Positions 32,429 to 43,980 of a stretch of DNA of 64,000 bases are shown here, one piece after another. Every line of letters starts with the position of its first letter. Position 1 is the first letter of the stretch. The notes under the pieces were generated by a model. It made no database searches. It was not told where the DNA came from and worked only from the letters and a program-made list of their open reading frames with translations. A program made the position numbers and the translations under genes. This DNA comes from Notospermus geniculatus (Eukaryota > Nemertea > Pilidiophora > Heteronemertea > Lineidae). The stretch spans positions 241,896-305,895 of the forward strand of contig NMRB01000088.1 in the NCBI GenBank assembly GCA_002633025.1. Direction: 5' to 3'.

Positions 32429-33130
32429 TCGCACAACTTTTCAAGATGGAAACCTAGCGTCGATACTAGTGGTGATATTCTCAGATATCGCCACCTAGCG
32501 TCAAGTTTGGGATGTTGAGTTTCCCTACACGTCATCAAGTTACGCTACAGACAATTGCTTCCCAATGAGGAAACCCATCTCCTCGGTGCCAATTTAGATT
32601 ATGAGAACCTTTGCGGCAAAAAACACCAAGTCTTTGATACAGGAAAAAATAAATATGAATCGATTGGGAAACAAATTGACAAACAGGATCATTCCTTTGA
32701 GGTGGGGCCCGTTCATACATTGGATGAGACAAATAGGGAGAATTCGATTTGTTTTTGTGAAAGCCAATTTCCTAGCGCTGTTAACCGAAGGGGATTTACG
32801 TAAGTACGTACACGATGCCTTTATAGTCAATCGGTGGTTTTTCTAAGACAATCTAGTGTGGTCATTATGGAATTGCATGCTGAGGCGTTTTTATGAGTGA
32901 AAGCCGCACCGCCATCGGAAAACCCCGGCGGTGTGCCACTACAAACAATGAAGACCAAATCAGACAAGTGGTGTTTTTTTGCACATCAGTGTTTTTGTGA
33001 CCCGCCTGGTATTGCTTTAACCGTTTTAGCACGTACGCTTCCAGAATAAAACGGAAAGACTGTTTTTTCAACATTACATGAACACTACTTCTTCCCCACT
33101 GGATTTTTCAATGCTTTCAGTGAAGACCCA
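32429..33130. other. No gene recognised
   Basis: Overlapping 65-82 codon frames on both strands (32535-32846) are not recognisable. A GTGGTGATAT/ATATCGCCAC hairpin lies near 32470-32495. Confidence 0.4.
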
Positions 33131-33264
33131 GTGACCTTATTCACGAAGCTCTCATAATTTAACAAAGAGCCTAAACTATTGTTCATTTGGGGTAAATCTA
33201 TTGTTCACCATCAGCTTGACAAAGCATTTGCATACCCCTTAAAGTTACGGGGGCTTTGTGAATA
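33131..33264 (+). mobile_element. Family N element with TATTCACAAAGCCCC ends
   Basis: GTGACCTTATTCACGAAGCT near the left pairs with GGGGGCTTTGTGAATA at the right. The interior CTATTGTTCA...CAGCTTGACAAAG is shared with 63685-63776. It abuts the next MITE. Confidence 0.65.
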
Positions 33265-33421
33265 GGGAGGATTAGAAATAAAACGATAAACGTAAAAGGT
33301 TAACGACATCGTTATTCTCGTACAGAAAATGCAATATAAAATCTGGTGGATGTAGGCTACAATATGAAAAATAACGTTGTCGTAAAGTTTACGTTTATCG
33401 TTTGATTTCTAAACCTCTCTA
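33263..33421 (+). mobile_element. Family K MITE, copy 1, TA-flanked
   Basis: Body 33265-33419: GGGAGGATTAGAAATAAAAC start and TTGATTTCTAAACCTCTC end, stems ACGATAAACGTAAA and TTTACGTTTATCGT, loop with GTACAGAAAATGCAATATAA. TA at both sides. Three more copies at 48004, 53179 and 63878. Confidence 0.87.
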
Positions 33422-34084
33422 ATGAGATCTATGAACCAATGATTTTCTTCCATCGAAACGAAATACACCACTGACATTCGCTAAGAGGCCACGACTTCAT
33501 CAAAGATGCAAGGAATAGTTCATCCAAATGAATGCCATTAGCCCTTATGAATGACAAAGAGACAGTCCACAGTGAAGGCAAAGATAGCTGGAGAAACTGC
33601 TCAAGCCACGACATGACTCCACTCGCTGTCGATATTGGAATTTCACACAGATGATCACTCAATGACTGGTTCTGTTTCCTCTCATTTTATTCATGTTGAT
33701 CGGGGTGAGGGTGAAAGAATCGATCATGTAAATTCTTCTTTAGTACGCTGGTGTCATCAAAAAGTCAACTAGTGAATGTCATCAATCGTGGATAGCTTCG
33801 TTAAAGCTTGGCCATTGACCTTTGCGGCAGAGTCATTGAAATAAATTTCCATATTGCTGAGACTGAGTTCACAAGAGACAGAATGACCTGGGAACGATTT
33901 GAAGGACAAATGCGATGGTTGTCCAAGGATGCATTCGAAATAATTTTGAAAACAGTTGGCGATAAATACACGGGGAAATGTGCTCTGTTGCACAACAAAT
34001 TGGCAACGATGACCATAATAGTATACTGCTTGAAACGTGGCATTTTAGCCTTAAGGCGAAATTGACCCATAGAGATCAATATTA
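33422..34084. other. No gene recognised
   Basis: Minus/plus frames of 74-92 codons overlap at 33769-34079 without recognisable features. Confidence 0.4.
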
Positions 34085-34191
34085 TTGCACAATATGAGGG
34101 CCAAAATAGGCGATATTATGCCCATTGCCAATCTTTCTTCTATCCATCATGCCAGAGCCACATGTTCCCATTTTGGGCCCCATATTGCACG
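34085..34191. repeat. Foldback, ~24-bp imperfect arms
   Basis: TGCACAATATGAGGGCCAAA at the left pairs with TTTTGGGCCCCATATTGCAC at the right. Confidence 0.65.
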
Positions 34192-34253
34192 TGTATGGGC
34201 CGCTTTAGGGCATCAATCATACATGTAAATGCTTGATACCTTTAGCTATAGAC

Positions 34254-34393
34254 TACGAAAGCCCAGAATGTTCATTCAAAATTCAAAACTCAACTTTGAA
34301 TTTTGAATTTTGAAGTGGCACTATTTGTTTACTTGAAAATTCAAAGTTCAATATTGAATTTTGAATTTTGAATGAGCATTATGGACTTTCGTA
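34254..34393. mobile_element. Foldback with internal TTCAAAATTCAAA palindromes
   Basis: Outer TACGAAAGCCCAGAATG pairs with CATTATGGACTTTCGTA. Inside, CATTCAAAATTCAAAACTCA and its complements form nested AT-rich stems. Confidence 0.75.
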
Positions 34394-36509
34394 AAAGACA
34401 CAACGTTTTGCATACTTTAACAAGATTGGTGGTCCATAAACCGTGCTTGCTTGCTCAATTCTTCCTTTCAAATCAAAAAGAGGCTTTGCCAAGAACCCTC
34501 TTTTCCGTTGCCACTAGAAAAATCCGCCACACTCAAAGGCCTTGAGCTCCGTGCATTACAGCCACATTTTGTGTACTACTGGCGATAAGAATCCTAGCCT
34601 GACATTCTATACAATCCCTATAGTCACCGTTTTACCTGAGCTAAATGGACCATACATCGATCCAACCCCATAACCAGAGTTAATACCATTGTTGCATGAA
34701 ATCTCTAAAAGCGTGCATCATATTTCAAAGTTTTCTATATAAGGATACTGCGTTTGCTCTTAAGAAAGTAAAAGGTTACAGTTTTCAAGAAGGATCCCAG
34801 CTTATGTACCAGGAATAGCCTTTTTGATTTTCTTTATAAGTGAGCAGTGTTCTGACGACGTTCTGTTGTATATCAGTATCCAGATTAGATTCTTCTAGAC
34901 AAGGGGTTCCATTACATATTGTCTTTGTAACAAGATAAGACAGACCTTGTTTAGACAAACTTTTGCACAATAGGGAACCCTGGGCAAAGCTACGATGATG
35001 GATAGGTCTCGTACGTGATGTAAAGCCGGCTAAGTCATGGTGACGGATTGCCCTCTGAGCCCCGGGGAATGAGAACCTTTCAATAAGCCCTGAAGCCATC
35101 ACCGAAAGCTAGATTGATTCCTTGCCTCTTACCAATGTGTCTGAACCATACTAAGGAAGAATTACATGTACATGTACTTCACCTTTTTATTCTATATGTG
35201 TACTTACATTGTAATGTACTTTTTACGTACATCTGCTGAACATAAACAAGAGTCACCATCTATTGTTAGGTTAGTTGTACGACACATGTACACATTTACA
35301 CGCAATTTTTGAAATGAATTCCTGAATATGAAGCAATGGTTTTCACATTAGCAAATCGTCCTTTAAAATGAATAGTAAATGTTCCATTTTACCCACTCTT
35401 CCAGAGAGGTTCAACTTCAACAACGCTCTTTTCAAATAAATAAGAGGAAACAAAAACAAACAGTTTATCAGATAAAATTCATCAAAAACTTCATTTGATT
35501 ATTCCTCAGATGAAGTATTCTTTAACACTTTAATTGGTAAAAGATACCTTTGTGATTCGCAACCGAGCGGGAACCCAACTACATCACTACTTTCTGCAAC
35601 TCAAAGTTACAAAGTCAAGCGACATTTCTTTGATGCCATGGTAACCGTTAGATGATAAGATTCTGTCAAATAACCAATAATCATTCGGTAAAAGAAGGAA
35701 CACCCCTTTGAGATGAAACTATTATAGAAAATAATTTCATGAGAATTGAAAAATCCTAACATATTGCGGTTGGATTCATTCGAATTAGACGCAGCCGTAT
35801 TAATTTCTTGCACATCAGAGCGGTGTTTAACTCTTTCAGCACCTGATTGTCCCAGCGTGGCAATGGTACAGGTAGAATTATACTTTTAGTAGTCAAATCC
35901 CGACGGGAGTTACATGTATGGCTTTAAGTGACGTCTTCAACAGCCCAAATTCCAACCAGCATTACCACTGCACTCTGAATAAGGACTTACATGTACTGTA
36001 CATTGCAATGTACGTACACACAGACTAAGCCATGGGCGCCAAATTGGCACTTTCAGGAACTTCGATGGACCAAATGGGTTCGAAGTTTTGAATTGAATTC
36101 CGGGAATAACTTAAATGAATCCTAAAGCTTAAGAAGAGACTCGTCTCCAGCACTACATGTGGACTATACTGACGCTGAATATCAGAAGTCAAACACAAAA
36201 TGATTTCCTCTGAATTTCAGCCAGTATTATAGTATATTGAACACACAAGCACATTCACCGTCGAGATTTGCAATGTGTATTGTTGAAGACCTGTACAAAC
36301 AAATACCATTGATCACAAGTTCTACTAAACATCAATCTAGATTCTTTGATGTGGGGACATTAAGAGGAAAAGCGATATTACCTATACTAATGAATGATGG
36401 TAGTAAGCTGTACACAGCAACGTCATCAACAATGCATTGTTCTTTATTGTCCTGTTCTTTGAAATGCACGTTCTCATAGAAAAGAGAAGGGAACCAGAAG
36501 AAACGACCA
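34394..36509. other. 2.1 kb with no gene recognised
   Basis: AT-rich and apparently unique. ACATGTAC clusters at 35163-35290 and 35985-36010 are the only notable texture. Frames such as 34785-35102 (minus) are not recognisable. Confidence 0.45.
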
Positions 36510-37078
36510 ACTTCAGTCTGCAGATGGAAAAGGAACATGGTAACCCTTTTGCGAATGGAAAACGAATGAAACCCTCTGCAGATGGAAAAGGAATCATTAA
36601 CCTTTTGCTGATGGAAAGGGAATGAACCTATTGCTGATGGAAAAGGAATCAATCTTTTGCTGATGGAAAGGGAATGAACCTATTGCTGATGGAAAAGGAA
36701 TCAATCTTTTGCTGATGGAAAGGGAATCCGCCTTCTGCAAATGGAAAACAAATCAACCTTTTGCTAGTGGAAAGGAGTCAACTTCCTTCTGCAGATGGAA
36801 ATGGAAGCAACCTTTTGTTGATGGAAAGGAATCAACCTTCTTCTGCAGATGGAAATGGAAGCAACTCTTTGCAGATGGAAAAGGATACAATCTTCTGCAA
36901 ATGGAAAAGGAATAATCCTCTAGCAGATGGAAAAGGAATCAACCTTTTGGAAAAAGAAGGAACCTTTTGCTGATGCAAAAGGAACCAACCTTCTGCTGAT
37001 GGAAACGAATCAACCTTCTGCAGATGGAAATGGAAGCAACCTTTTGCAGTTGAAAAAGGAATCAACCTTTGCAAAAGG
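36510..37078 (+). repeat. ~27-bp minisatellite, ~20 copies
   Basis: Unit approximates GATGGAAAAGGAATCAACCT plus TTTGCT. Variants (CTGCAGATGGAAATGGAAGC, CTGATGGAAAGGGAATGAAC) alternate. Because the unit is often a multiple of three, both strands stay open for 60-106 codons (36332-36652, 36709-36973, 36832-37074), which should not be taken as genes. Confidence 0.93.
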
Positions 37079-37785
37079 AAGATGAATGTATCAGCTCAGT
37101 ATTTCGTACATCGTATTTCCGATCCATCCAATAACAATATCCTTAACCAAAACAGCCTAATCTAACAAGGCACGGAATATCTTTTTTTACCACTGTGTGG
37201 TTTACAGCACATGGATTTAACAAGAAAGCAGTTTATCAACCTTCTAATGCGTGCCATATTTCTTGGCAAAATTGTAAATTATTCAAATTCAACACGGAGA
37301 AAAACTGCTCTCGAATGCACAACCTGACATGCAGTATTGCAAATTTGATCATCATAACACATGAGCAGAAATTATAGAACAAATTGCGAGGAATTATTCC
37401 ATATTGTGCTGAACAAGTCAATACGGAACGGCGACAAATTCAATTCCGAAATATTAGGTTATTTCGGATGAGAATGGTTGGGTCGGTGAAATTGCCGGGA
37501 TTGTTAGAAGTGGGGCGGAGTGAGAGTCACGTTGATTGGATCTAGTCGGATTCTATGTTTAGCGAGGCCCAAGTAATTCGGGACTGCCATTCGGGCACGT
37601 TCCTGATTTCTATGATTTATTTAGTTGCCAAGGTCAGTGGACAGACAGTATCGATCATACTGATGGTGTACTTCTTCGCCAGTCCGGGCCCATCTTGATT
37701 CTGTTATGGGACACCAGCAGCCTTCTTTTGATCCCCGAACTTCGACTTCCGGGTCCTAAATGACGCAGGGCCAGACTGAGAAATT
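37079..37785. other. No gene recognised
   Basis: Unique-looking spacer leading into the second segmental duplication. Confidence 0.4.
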
Positions 37786-38571
37786 CAAGATGGCTGCCTG
37801 GCGGCCATATTTGAGGTCCGAACACGCCGAAAACAATCATCTACTTGTAAGCCCATATTCATCATTTTCAGAAACTTTGATCAAACATTTTGAATGTCTG
37901 GAACGGGCTTTAAAACTCCCCACACAGAGAGAAGCTGTCGACAAGGTACAAAGCAAAGGGGATCAAGCGTCAGGCGATGGAATGTTCGAAACGATTTTGA
38001 CACGTGATTAATCCTACTTGAAACAGACAAAGCCTTCTTATGAAATTCACAAAGCAAGCTTTTCATTCGACTCAGTTATTACAACAAAGTTGAAAGAATC
38101 ACATGACTTTACCCCAAAGGACATTGTACTTATAACAAAGGGTTGCCTGCCCTTTTGTTACTCAGCGTACTCCAGACCCTTTTGTATTCACTGCTTTGTG
38201 TTCAAATAATGGGTGATTAAAGGTATTTTGTACTCTGATATGTCTTTAGCATAGACCATTGCGACTTCCCATTTTGTGGGTTTTTCACAGCGTAACCAAT
38301 TTTTTAAAGTGCAAGCAAAGCACTACCCTCAAAGGTTCTTCAAGTTATTTAAAGGGAGACTCCACTCATTGTAAACTTTTGAATTTTTATCAATCCATGG
38401 AGACCATTGCCATGAGTTGTGATGTCACTAGTGTCCATAGGCTGAAGACATTATTGTAGTGAATGGGCTAATACTGTGACTGCCTAGGCCTATTCGTTGT
38501 TCCTTCATAAATATGCATTCAACACATATGACATCACATGTGCTGTGCAATGGTCCCTTGGGATGTAATAA
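37786..38571 (+). repeat. Segmental duplication 2, copy 1 (786 bp)
   Basis: Collinear with 39311-40343 from CAAGATGGCTGCC to TTGGGATGTAATAA. Without the 246-bp insertion (element plus duplication) the second copy is 787 bp, so the two are nearly identical in length and visibly very similar. Matching frames in both copies (37760-38011 and 39252-39536) contain no known domain. Confidence 0.93.
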
Positions 38572-38573
38572 TG

Positions 38574-38640
38574 AAATGGTCCATGGACCATGTGCTCACC
38601 GGGTTGGACATAATAGTCTAATGACAGAGGGAGGTACATA
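38574..38640 (-). mobile_element. Truncated family T foldback
   Basis: GAAATGGTCCATGGACCATG then TGCTCACC...TTGGACATAATAG is the reverse complement of the interior of 9543-9734. It sits exactly where segmental copy 1 loses similarity to copy 2. Confidence 0.7.
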
Positions 38641-38660
38641 TCAGTGTTATGAGCAATCTC

Positions 38661-38914
38661 GGTCAAGTCACTCCCAGGTAGGACTTTGATGATTTCTGGG
38701 TTATGCCACCTGGCGCCATATTGTATGTTCGATCGGGCCGGAACTTCACATGCACATAAAGGTCATCTGCAGGGGACCGCATAGCACATTGGAGTGCTTT
38801 GGGTCAGGTCGTTCCTGAGTTACACCACTTTGATGATTTTCGGGTTACGCCACCTGGCGGCCATATTGGATGTCCGATCGGGCCGAAACTTCACATGGTC
38901 ATAAAGGTCATCTG
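38661..38914 (+). repeat. Two direct ~112-bp repeats, period 142
   Basis: TTTGATGATTT(C/T)(T/C)GGGTTA, GCCACCTGGCG...CCATATTG, GATCGGGCCG and AACTTCACATG...CATAAAGGTCATCTG occur twice. Related text (CACCTGGCAGCCATATTTGA) recurs near 47600. Confidence 0.75.
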
Positions 38915-39310
38915 NCTTTATCATCTTTCCATGCCAACCATCCCTACATGGATGAAGTCAATGTCAAGTGCCCACTTCATCTTTTCAAGGGGGGGGGGGG
39001 TCAGAGAAAAGATGAAGTCACTTCGTCTTTTTTGGCATCAATGTAATTTTGAGATGGCCCCTAACAGTGTTCAGTACAATAAAACGGAGCTGAAACGAGA
39101 GGAACCAATACCCTCTTTCATTCCGAAAGCGTCCAGCTAGTGTTCATGAAAACAGAATATTTGCAAGCTTGGTGGACCTTTTTATGAAAACAGATCAAAT
39201 TTTTTCAAAAGTTGAAAGTGGTTTCTGCCTGCACATGCCGGATTAAAGCCCATGGATTTCACAACATTCCACCTGCTGCAGTTTATGAGATATGGGCCAA
39301 ATACCATTTC
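38915..39310. other. N base, poly-G tract, no gene
   Basis: The single N is at 38915, and a run of ten or more G ends at 39000. The 113-codon frame 38799-39140 spans the N and a repeat and is not credible. Confidence 0.6.
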
Positions 39311-40343
39311 CAAGATGGCTGCCCGGCGGCCATATTTAAGGTCCGAGCACGCCGAAAACAATCGTCTACTTGTAAGCCCATATTCAGCATATTCAGAAAC
39401 TTTGATCAAACATTTTGAATGTCTGGAACTGGCTTTAAAACTACCCACGCAGAGAGAATCTGTCGACAAGGTACAAAGCAAAGGGGATCAAGCGTCAGGC
39501 GATGGAATGTTCGAAAAGATTTTGACACGTGATTAATCCTACTTGAAACAGACAAAGCCTTCTTATGAAATTCACAAAGCTGGCTTTTCATTCGACTGAG
39601 TTATTACAACAAAGTTGAAAGAATCACATGACTTTACCCCAAAGGACATTGTACTTATAACAAAGGGTTGCCTGCCCTTTTGTTATTCAGCGTACTCCAG
39701 ACCCTTTTGTATTCACTGCTTTGTGTTCAAATAATGGGTGATTAAAGGTATTTTGTACTCTGATATGTCTTTAGCATAGACCATTGCGACTTCCCATTTT
39801 CACGCTGGTGATTCAAACACAAAATTATTTTATTCGTACGCGAAGTCGTTGACGCATAACTAATGGTGCTTGTCGTATTCGCAGTTCATCTGGTAAATGG
39901 AAGGGGTGACGGGTGATTACATAATAAGCTGTCACCCCTTCTATTTGCCTAAACAACTGCAAAAATAGTCAACACGATTAGTTATGCTTGGGTAAAAATC
40001 GCGTACGAAAAAAAAGATTTTACGTTTGAATCACCAGCGTGATTTTGTGGGTTTTCACAGCGTAACCAATTGTTTAAAGTGCAAGCAAAGCACTACCCTC
40101 AAAGGTTCTTCAAGTTATTTAAAGGGAGACTCCACTCATTGTAAACTTTTGAATTTTTATCAATCCATGGAGACTATTGTCATGAGTTGTGATGTCACTA
40201 GTGTCCATAGGCTGAAGACATTATTGTAGTGAATGGGCTAATACTGTGACTGCCTAGGCCTATTCGTTGTACCTTCATAAATATGCATTCAACACATATG
40301 ACATCACATGTGCTGTGCAATGGTCCCCTTGGGATGTAATAAA
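39311..40343 (+). repeat. Segmental duplication 2, copy 2
   Basis: Matches 37786-38571 and contains one extra foldback (39801-40041). The right end runs on into an inverted copy of its own last ~225 bp. Confidence 0.93.
39796..40046. mobile_element. 241-bp foldback with CACGCTG ends and 5-bp target duplication
   Basis: Body 39801-40041 has perfect 18-bp termini CACGCTGGTGATTCAAAC / GTTTGAATCACCAGCGTG and further paired blocks (ATGGAAGGGGTGAC / GTCACCCCTTC). ATTTT at 39796-39800 and 40042-40046. Segmental copy 1 keeps the single-site sequence CCCATTTTGTGGG (near 38273), proving the boundaries. 5-bp duplication with CAC...GTG ends is the pattern of Transib/RAG-like elements (CACWRTG ends); the match here is partial, so the class is tentative. 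Confidence 0.93.
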
Positions 40344-40939
40344 AATGCTTACAAAGATGAGTTCGCGATTTAAAAAAAGACATCCTGGAGGTATCAATGA
40401 ATTCGAATGTGCATGTACTAACGATATTTCAAAAATTAAAAATTTTACACAATGAATGGAGTCTCCATTAAAGGAAGCCTTCATTGTGTAAAATTTTTAA
40501 TTTTGGAAATATCGTTAATACATTCAAATTCATTGATATCTTCAACATGTCAGATTTTTTAAAAATCAGCAAACTCATCATTTTAAGTATTTTAATTGAA
40601 TCCCAAGGGGACCACTGCACAGCATATGTGATGTCATATGTGCTCAATGCATATTTATGAAGGAACAACCAATAGGATTAGGCAGTCACAGTATTAGCTC
40701 ATTCACTACAAAGGTCGTCAGCCTAAAACACTAATGACATCACAATTCATGACATTAGTCTCTATGGATTGATAAAAATTCAAAAGCTTACAATGAGTGG
40801 AGTATCCCTTTAAAATGATGAGTTCGCCGATTTTTAAAAAAACATGACATGTTGCAGATATCAACGAATTTGAATGTACATGTACTAATGATATTTCAAA
40901 AATTTAAAATTTTACACAATGAATGGAGTTTCCCTTTAA
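40119..40939. mobile_element. TTAA-type composite inverted repeat (A-B-B'-A'-B)
   Basis: Starts TTAAAGGGAGACTCCACTCA and ends GAATGGAGTTTCCCTTTAA, with TTAA at 40119-40122 and 40936-40939. Block A-B (40123-40466) is followed by its inverted copy (40472-40808) and then another B in direct orientation (40812-40935). Arms are ~85-90% alike. Segmental copy 1 contains only block A. No coding capacity seen. Confidence 0.82.
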
Positions 40940-41520
40940 ATCGTATTCCTGCGTTCAGACACGTACATTCTGGGAAGGATACGATAGCAAAAGAGACAAA
41001 TTTCACTGTCAAAATGTAAGGCTTCAGGCACGTCTACTGTCTGCTCCTCTGAAAGAGAAGCCTGATTTCAAAATGACTGGCAATCAAAGGCAGACTATCT
41101 TTATCCTTATTTTACTTTAAAACTAGCTTAAAGCGATATGACTTCAAAAGTCGCTAAAGAGATTGAAATGTTAGACTTTTTTTTTAATTCTGCAAATAAC
41201 GACACACATTTTTAGGCTATATACGTTATTTCATGGGCGAATGAAACTTACCTTTTATAATGTTTGCAGCTATTTCAGAAAAACTGCAATTTACATGATT
41301 CACGGGGAACATGAACTATTGAAGAGCAGTGAAGGCCGGGGGGGGGGGGTGAAAATAGAAATGTCGCATACTTGCAGGCCAATATGCCTTTGTTGGGATA
41401 TGTCACGTTGGCACGGATTTGAATAATTTACTTCCTATTTCACTTTTAACTTTTGAAAATGACCGATAATGACCTAATTCAGACTGTTTGATTGGCAGCT
41501 CTGCAGTAGCAATATAATGT
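40940..41520. other. No gene; poly-G run at ~41338-41348
   Basis: No repeat other than the mononucleotide tract. Confidence 0.45.
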
Positions 41521-41672
41521 AAGGAATTACATTATAATGTAATTCCTAATGTAAGGAATATCTTTTGACTGAACGCCACAACAGAATCTCTTTTGACTGA
41601 ACGCCACAACAGAATCTCTTTTGACTGAACGCCACAACAGAATCTCTTTTGACTGAACGCCACAACAGAATC
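41521..41672 (+). repeat. Perfect 24-bp palindrome and 28-bp tandem repeat (x4)
   Basis: 41523-41546 is a self-complementary GGAATTACATTA plus its complement. From 41557 the unit AATCTCTTTTGACTGAACGC plus CACAACAG repeats four times with almost no variation. Confidence 0.95.
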
Positions 41673-41881
41673 TTAACTCACCAACTTGAATAAAAAATGT
41701 ATTTGTCCTCGTGTCTGGGTTTCAGTCAGATAAGGTAATGAAACACGGCAACTTACCTGAAAAAACAAGACATGATAAGGATTAGAAGACAGGAAATGAG
41801 ATTAAAATGCAAGGGTACCTCAAAGAAGGTACATGCCCTTAAAATGTGTTGCCTGCAAAAAAAGAATGCATTGTTATTATA
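41673..41881. other. Unique spacer
   Basis: No structure noticed. Confidence 0.4.
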
Positions 41882-42242
41882 CAGGTGTGAAAGGAATCCA
41901 AGTCCCCCTGGAATCAAAGTCCGGTCTTATTGTTCAGGGAGGGATTAGAATAGTGTATGGCTGGAGAGACCATCACCATTCGAATATAATCTTAAGGCGC
42001 CACTCCACGTGACAGTTTTCTATCGAAAGTTTGCTGTCAGATAGTCAATTATTGCTGTCAGACAGCAATAATTGCTGTCATACAGTACTCTATGACAGCA
42101 ATTTTTGCCGTCTGAGAGCAATAATTGACTATATGACAGCAAACTTTCGATGCGGAAAACTGTCACGTGGAGTGGCGCCTTTACAATACCGGGCTATTGT
42201 TTGGCGGATCTGCATTGAGGAAGCTGATTCCTGTCACACCTG
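41882..42242 (+). mobile_element. Family F element, interrupted by family G
   Basis: Ends CAGGTGTGAAAGGAATC and GATTCCTGTCACACCTG. Interior blocks (CCAAGTCCCCCTGGAATC, TATTGTTCAG, ACCATTCGAATATAA, CGGGCTATTGTTTGGCGGA) match 55847-56019 in reverse complement. Family G splits it at 41995-42180. Confidence 0.88.
41992..42183. mobile_element. Family G foldback, 186 bp, TTA target duplication
   Basis: Body 41995-42180: AGGCGCCACTCCACGTGACA start and TGTCACGTGGAGTGGCGCCT end, with a perfect 22-bp terminus and stem continuing over ~64 bp through CGAAAGTTTGCTGTCA and AGTCAATTATTGCT. TTA at 41992-41994 and 42181-42183. The uninterrupted site is visible in the other family F copy. TTA duplication is the PIF/Harbinger signature. 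Confidence 0.93.
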
Positions 42243-42860
42243 TTTCGGCCGGGCCGAATTTTTAGTATAGAATGCTTCGTCAAATGTGTCTGTAATATAG
42301 GGTTTCTGCAAAAAAAAATCGATTTTTGGTTTCTGTCATATGCATGATACGTCCATAAAAAGAGCATTATTGCCTGCACGTCACTGTTGCAAAGCTAATT
42401 TATTACTTATTACTGCAAAAGCAAATTTAGCCAATACTAATACATCATAGTTTGACTTTTTTCATAGTTATTTTCATATCAAAGTGATTGTAGCTGACAA
42501 AGGGGCTGTTTCTAGCTTTGAAACGATCAACTGATGTTATGGTTAGGAACAATGGAATTCAGTGAACAGAGAGAAATAGGAATTTATACTAGAATACCTA
42601 AAAGTTTCATTTTTATTTTCAATTTGTCTACCTTTGATGGTAGCCATATTTTTCATTTGAAATTGAAAACCTGATGGCTTCTCGCTAAAAGGTCTGTGTC
42701 AGGGATATGCCATTTCAGGGGCCCTGCTCTTGTGTTAAAATGTGAAGTGCCATTTTTTTATACCAAATAAATTGTGTTCAGGGGTGATACGTACTATAGA
42801 AAAGACATCACTGGCACATCACTTCATGCCGTATAGACCTTTCGAACAAAGATGGTGGCC
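42243..42860. other. No gene recognised
   Basis: AT-rich. No repeats noticed. Confidence 0.4.
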
Positions 42861-42960
42861 TACTACATGGTAGGCCAGAGAAAGTGTCGCTCGAACAATA
42901 GCATTTCTACTGTTTCCCTATTGTTCGAGGGACACTTTCTCTGGCCCACCGTGTAGTTCT
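42861..42960. mobile_element. Foldback family O, ~40-bp arms
   Basis: ACTACATGGTAGGCCAGAGA and continuing AAGTGTCGCTCGAACAATAG pair with CTATTGTTCGAGGGACACTT and TCTCTGGCCCACCGTGTAGT around a ~18-nt loop. Confidence 0.87.
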
Positions 42961-42986
42961 CCCACATGACGTCGTGGCCATTCAGT

Positions 42987-43104
42987 GGGTCATATGAATA
43001 AAGACTAGCAAATGCTTTTACTTCAAATTTGTACAGCAATGCCTAGTGCATTTGTATTGCAAAATTCAAGTAAAAGCATTTGCTAGTCTTTATTCATATG
43101 ACCC
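42987..43104 (+). mobile_element. Family B MITE, 118 bp, copy 2
   Basis: GGGTCATATGAATAAAGACT start and TATTCATATGACCC end. Flanks are AGT (42984-42986) and ATT (43105-43107). Same length as copy 1 at 2233. Confidence 0.85.
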
Positions 43105-43980
43105 ATTGTCCAAGCATGATATTAAACACTTCTACCAAACGCATCCTCTTAGACAATTATTTTACCTAAACTGTTGTGCCCATGGCCCACCTTTGCCTGC
43201 CTGCCAATTGAATGGTATTAAGCTTCTGAGGTCATATATTATACCGCAATCTTTGTTGGAATGATCCATATTCTATTCAAAACTGGCACGCTCTTGGCTT
43301 CCACAATCACAGAGAAGCTCAATGAAAAATTGGCTAAACATTTTCTTTTTCATGCAGAACACACAAATGATCAAGATTCCAGTCTGCTACGATTCCCCAT
43401 CGAAAACAACACAGACATCTGACAGAAAGTCATTCACTCCTCTCTCTCACCAGTCTCTACATTTTTTCTCTTACTCATGGCAACTTGATGACCGTTTTGT
43501 GAATTGTCTCCACGCGAATCGCTTTATTACTTGTCGTGTGATCACAAGTATGCTCTGCACCCCATCAAAACATTAATTTTTCATGTTTGTTCAATTCTGA
43601 CATTAAGCAGATAGCACGCACTTTTTTGTGATAGAGTAATATTAACACACACTTTGGCGATCAATATGCACTAGCTTTGACCATGTCGAAAGCAAACTCT
43701 ATAGTATAGCGCGATATGACTGACGTTTCCGAACTTGTGGAAAATTTCGCATACAGCAATGCCACACAGCAATGACTGTGCGAACTAAAATTTCATTTTC
43801 GCGATAAATACCAATTACGGGCACTTCGGGGGTCGGATTTGAAGGGACTTTTTATGTTATGTTTGGAGGGGTATACTAAACCTTATAAAGCAAAAAGAAT
43901 TTCTGTTGCAATTTGTTCTAGGTCAAATCATACTTTTCCTGGACTAGATCTGGCGCCTTCAACGTTATCATATCAAAAGC
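43105..43980. other. No gene recognised
   Basis: Frames 43322-43576 and 43839-44024 (plus) show no motif. Confidence 0.4.

Noticed and set aside
36332-37074. Lys/Trp/Gly-rich repeat proteins read on both strands
   Set aside because: Frames stay open only because the 27-bp unit is a multiple of three. Both strands are equally open and neither has exon signals.
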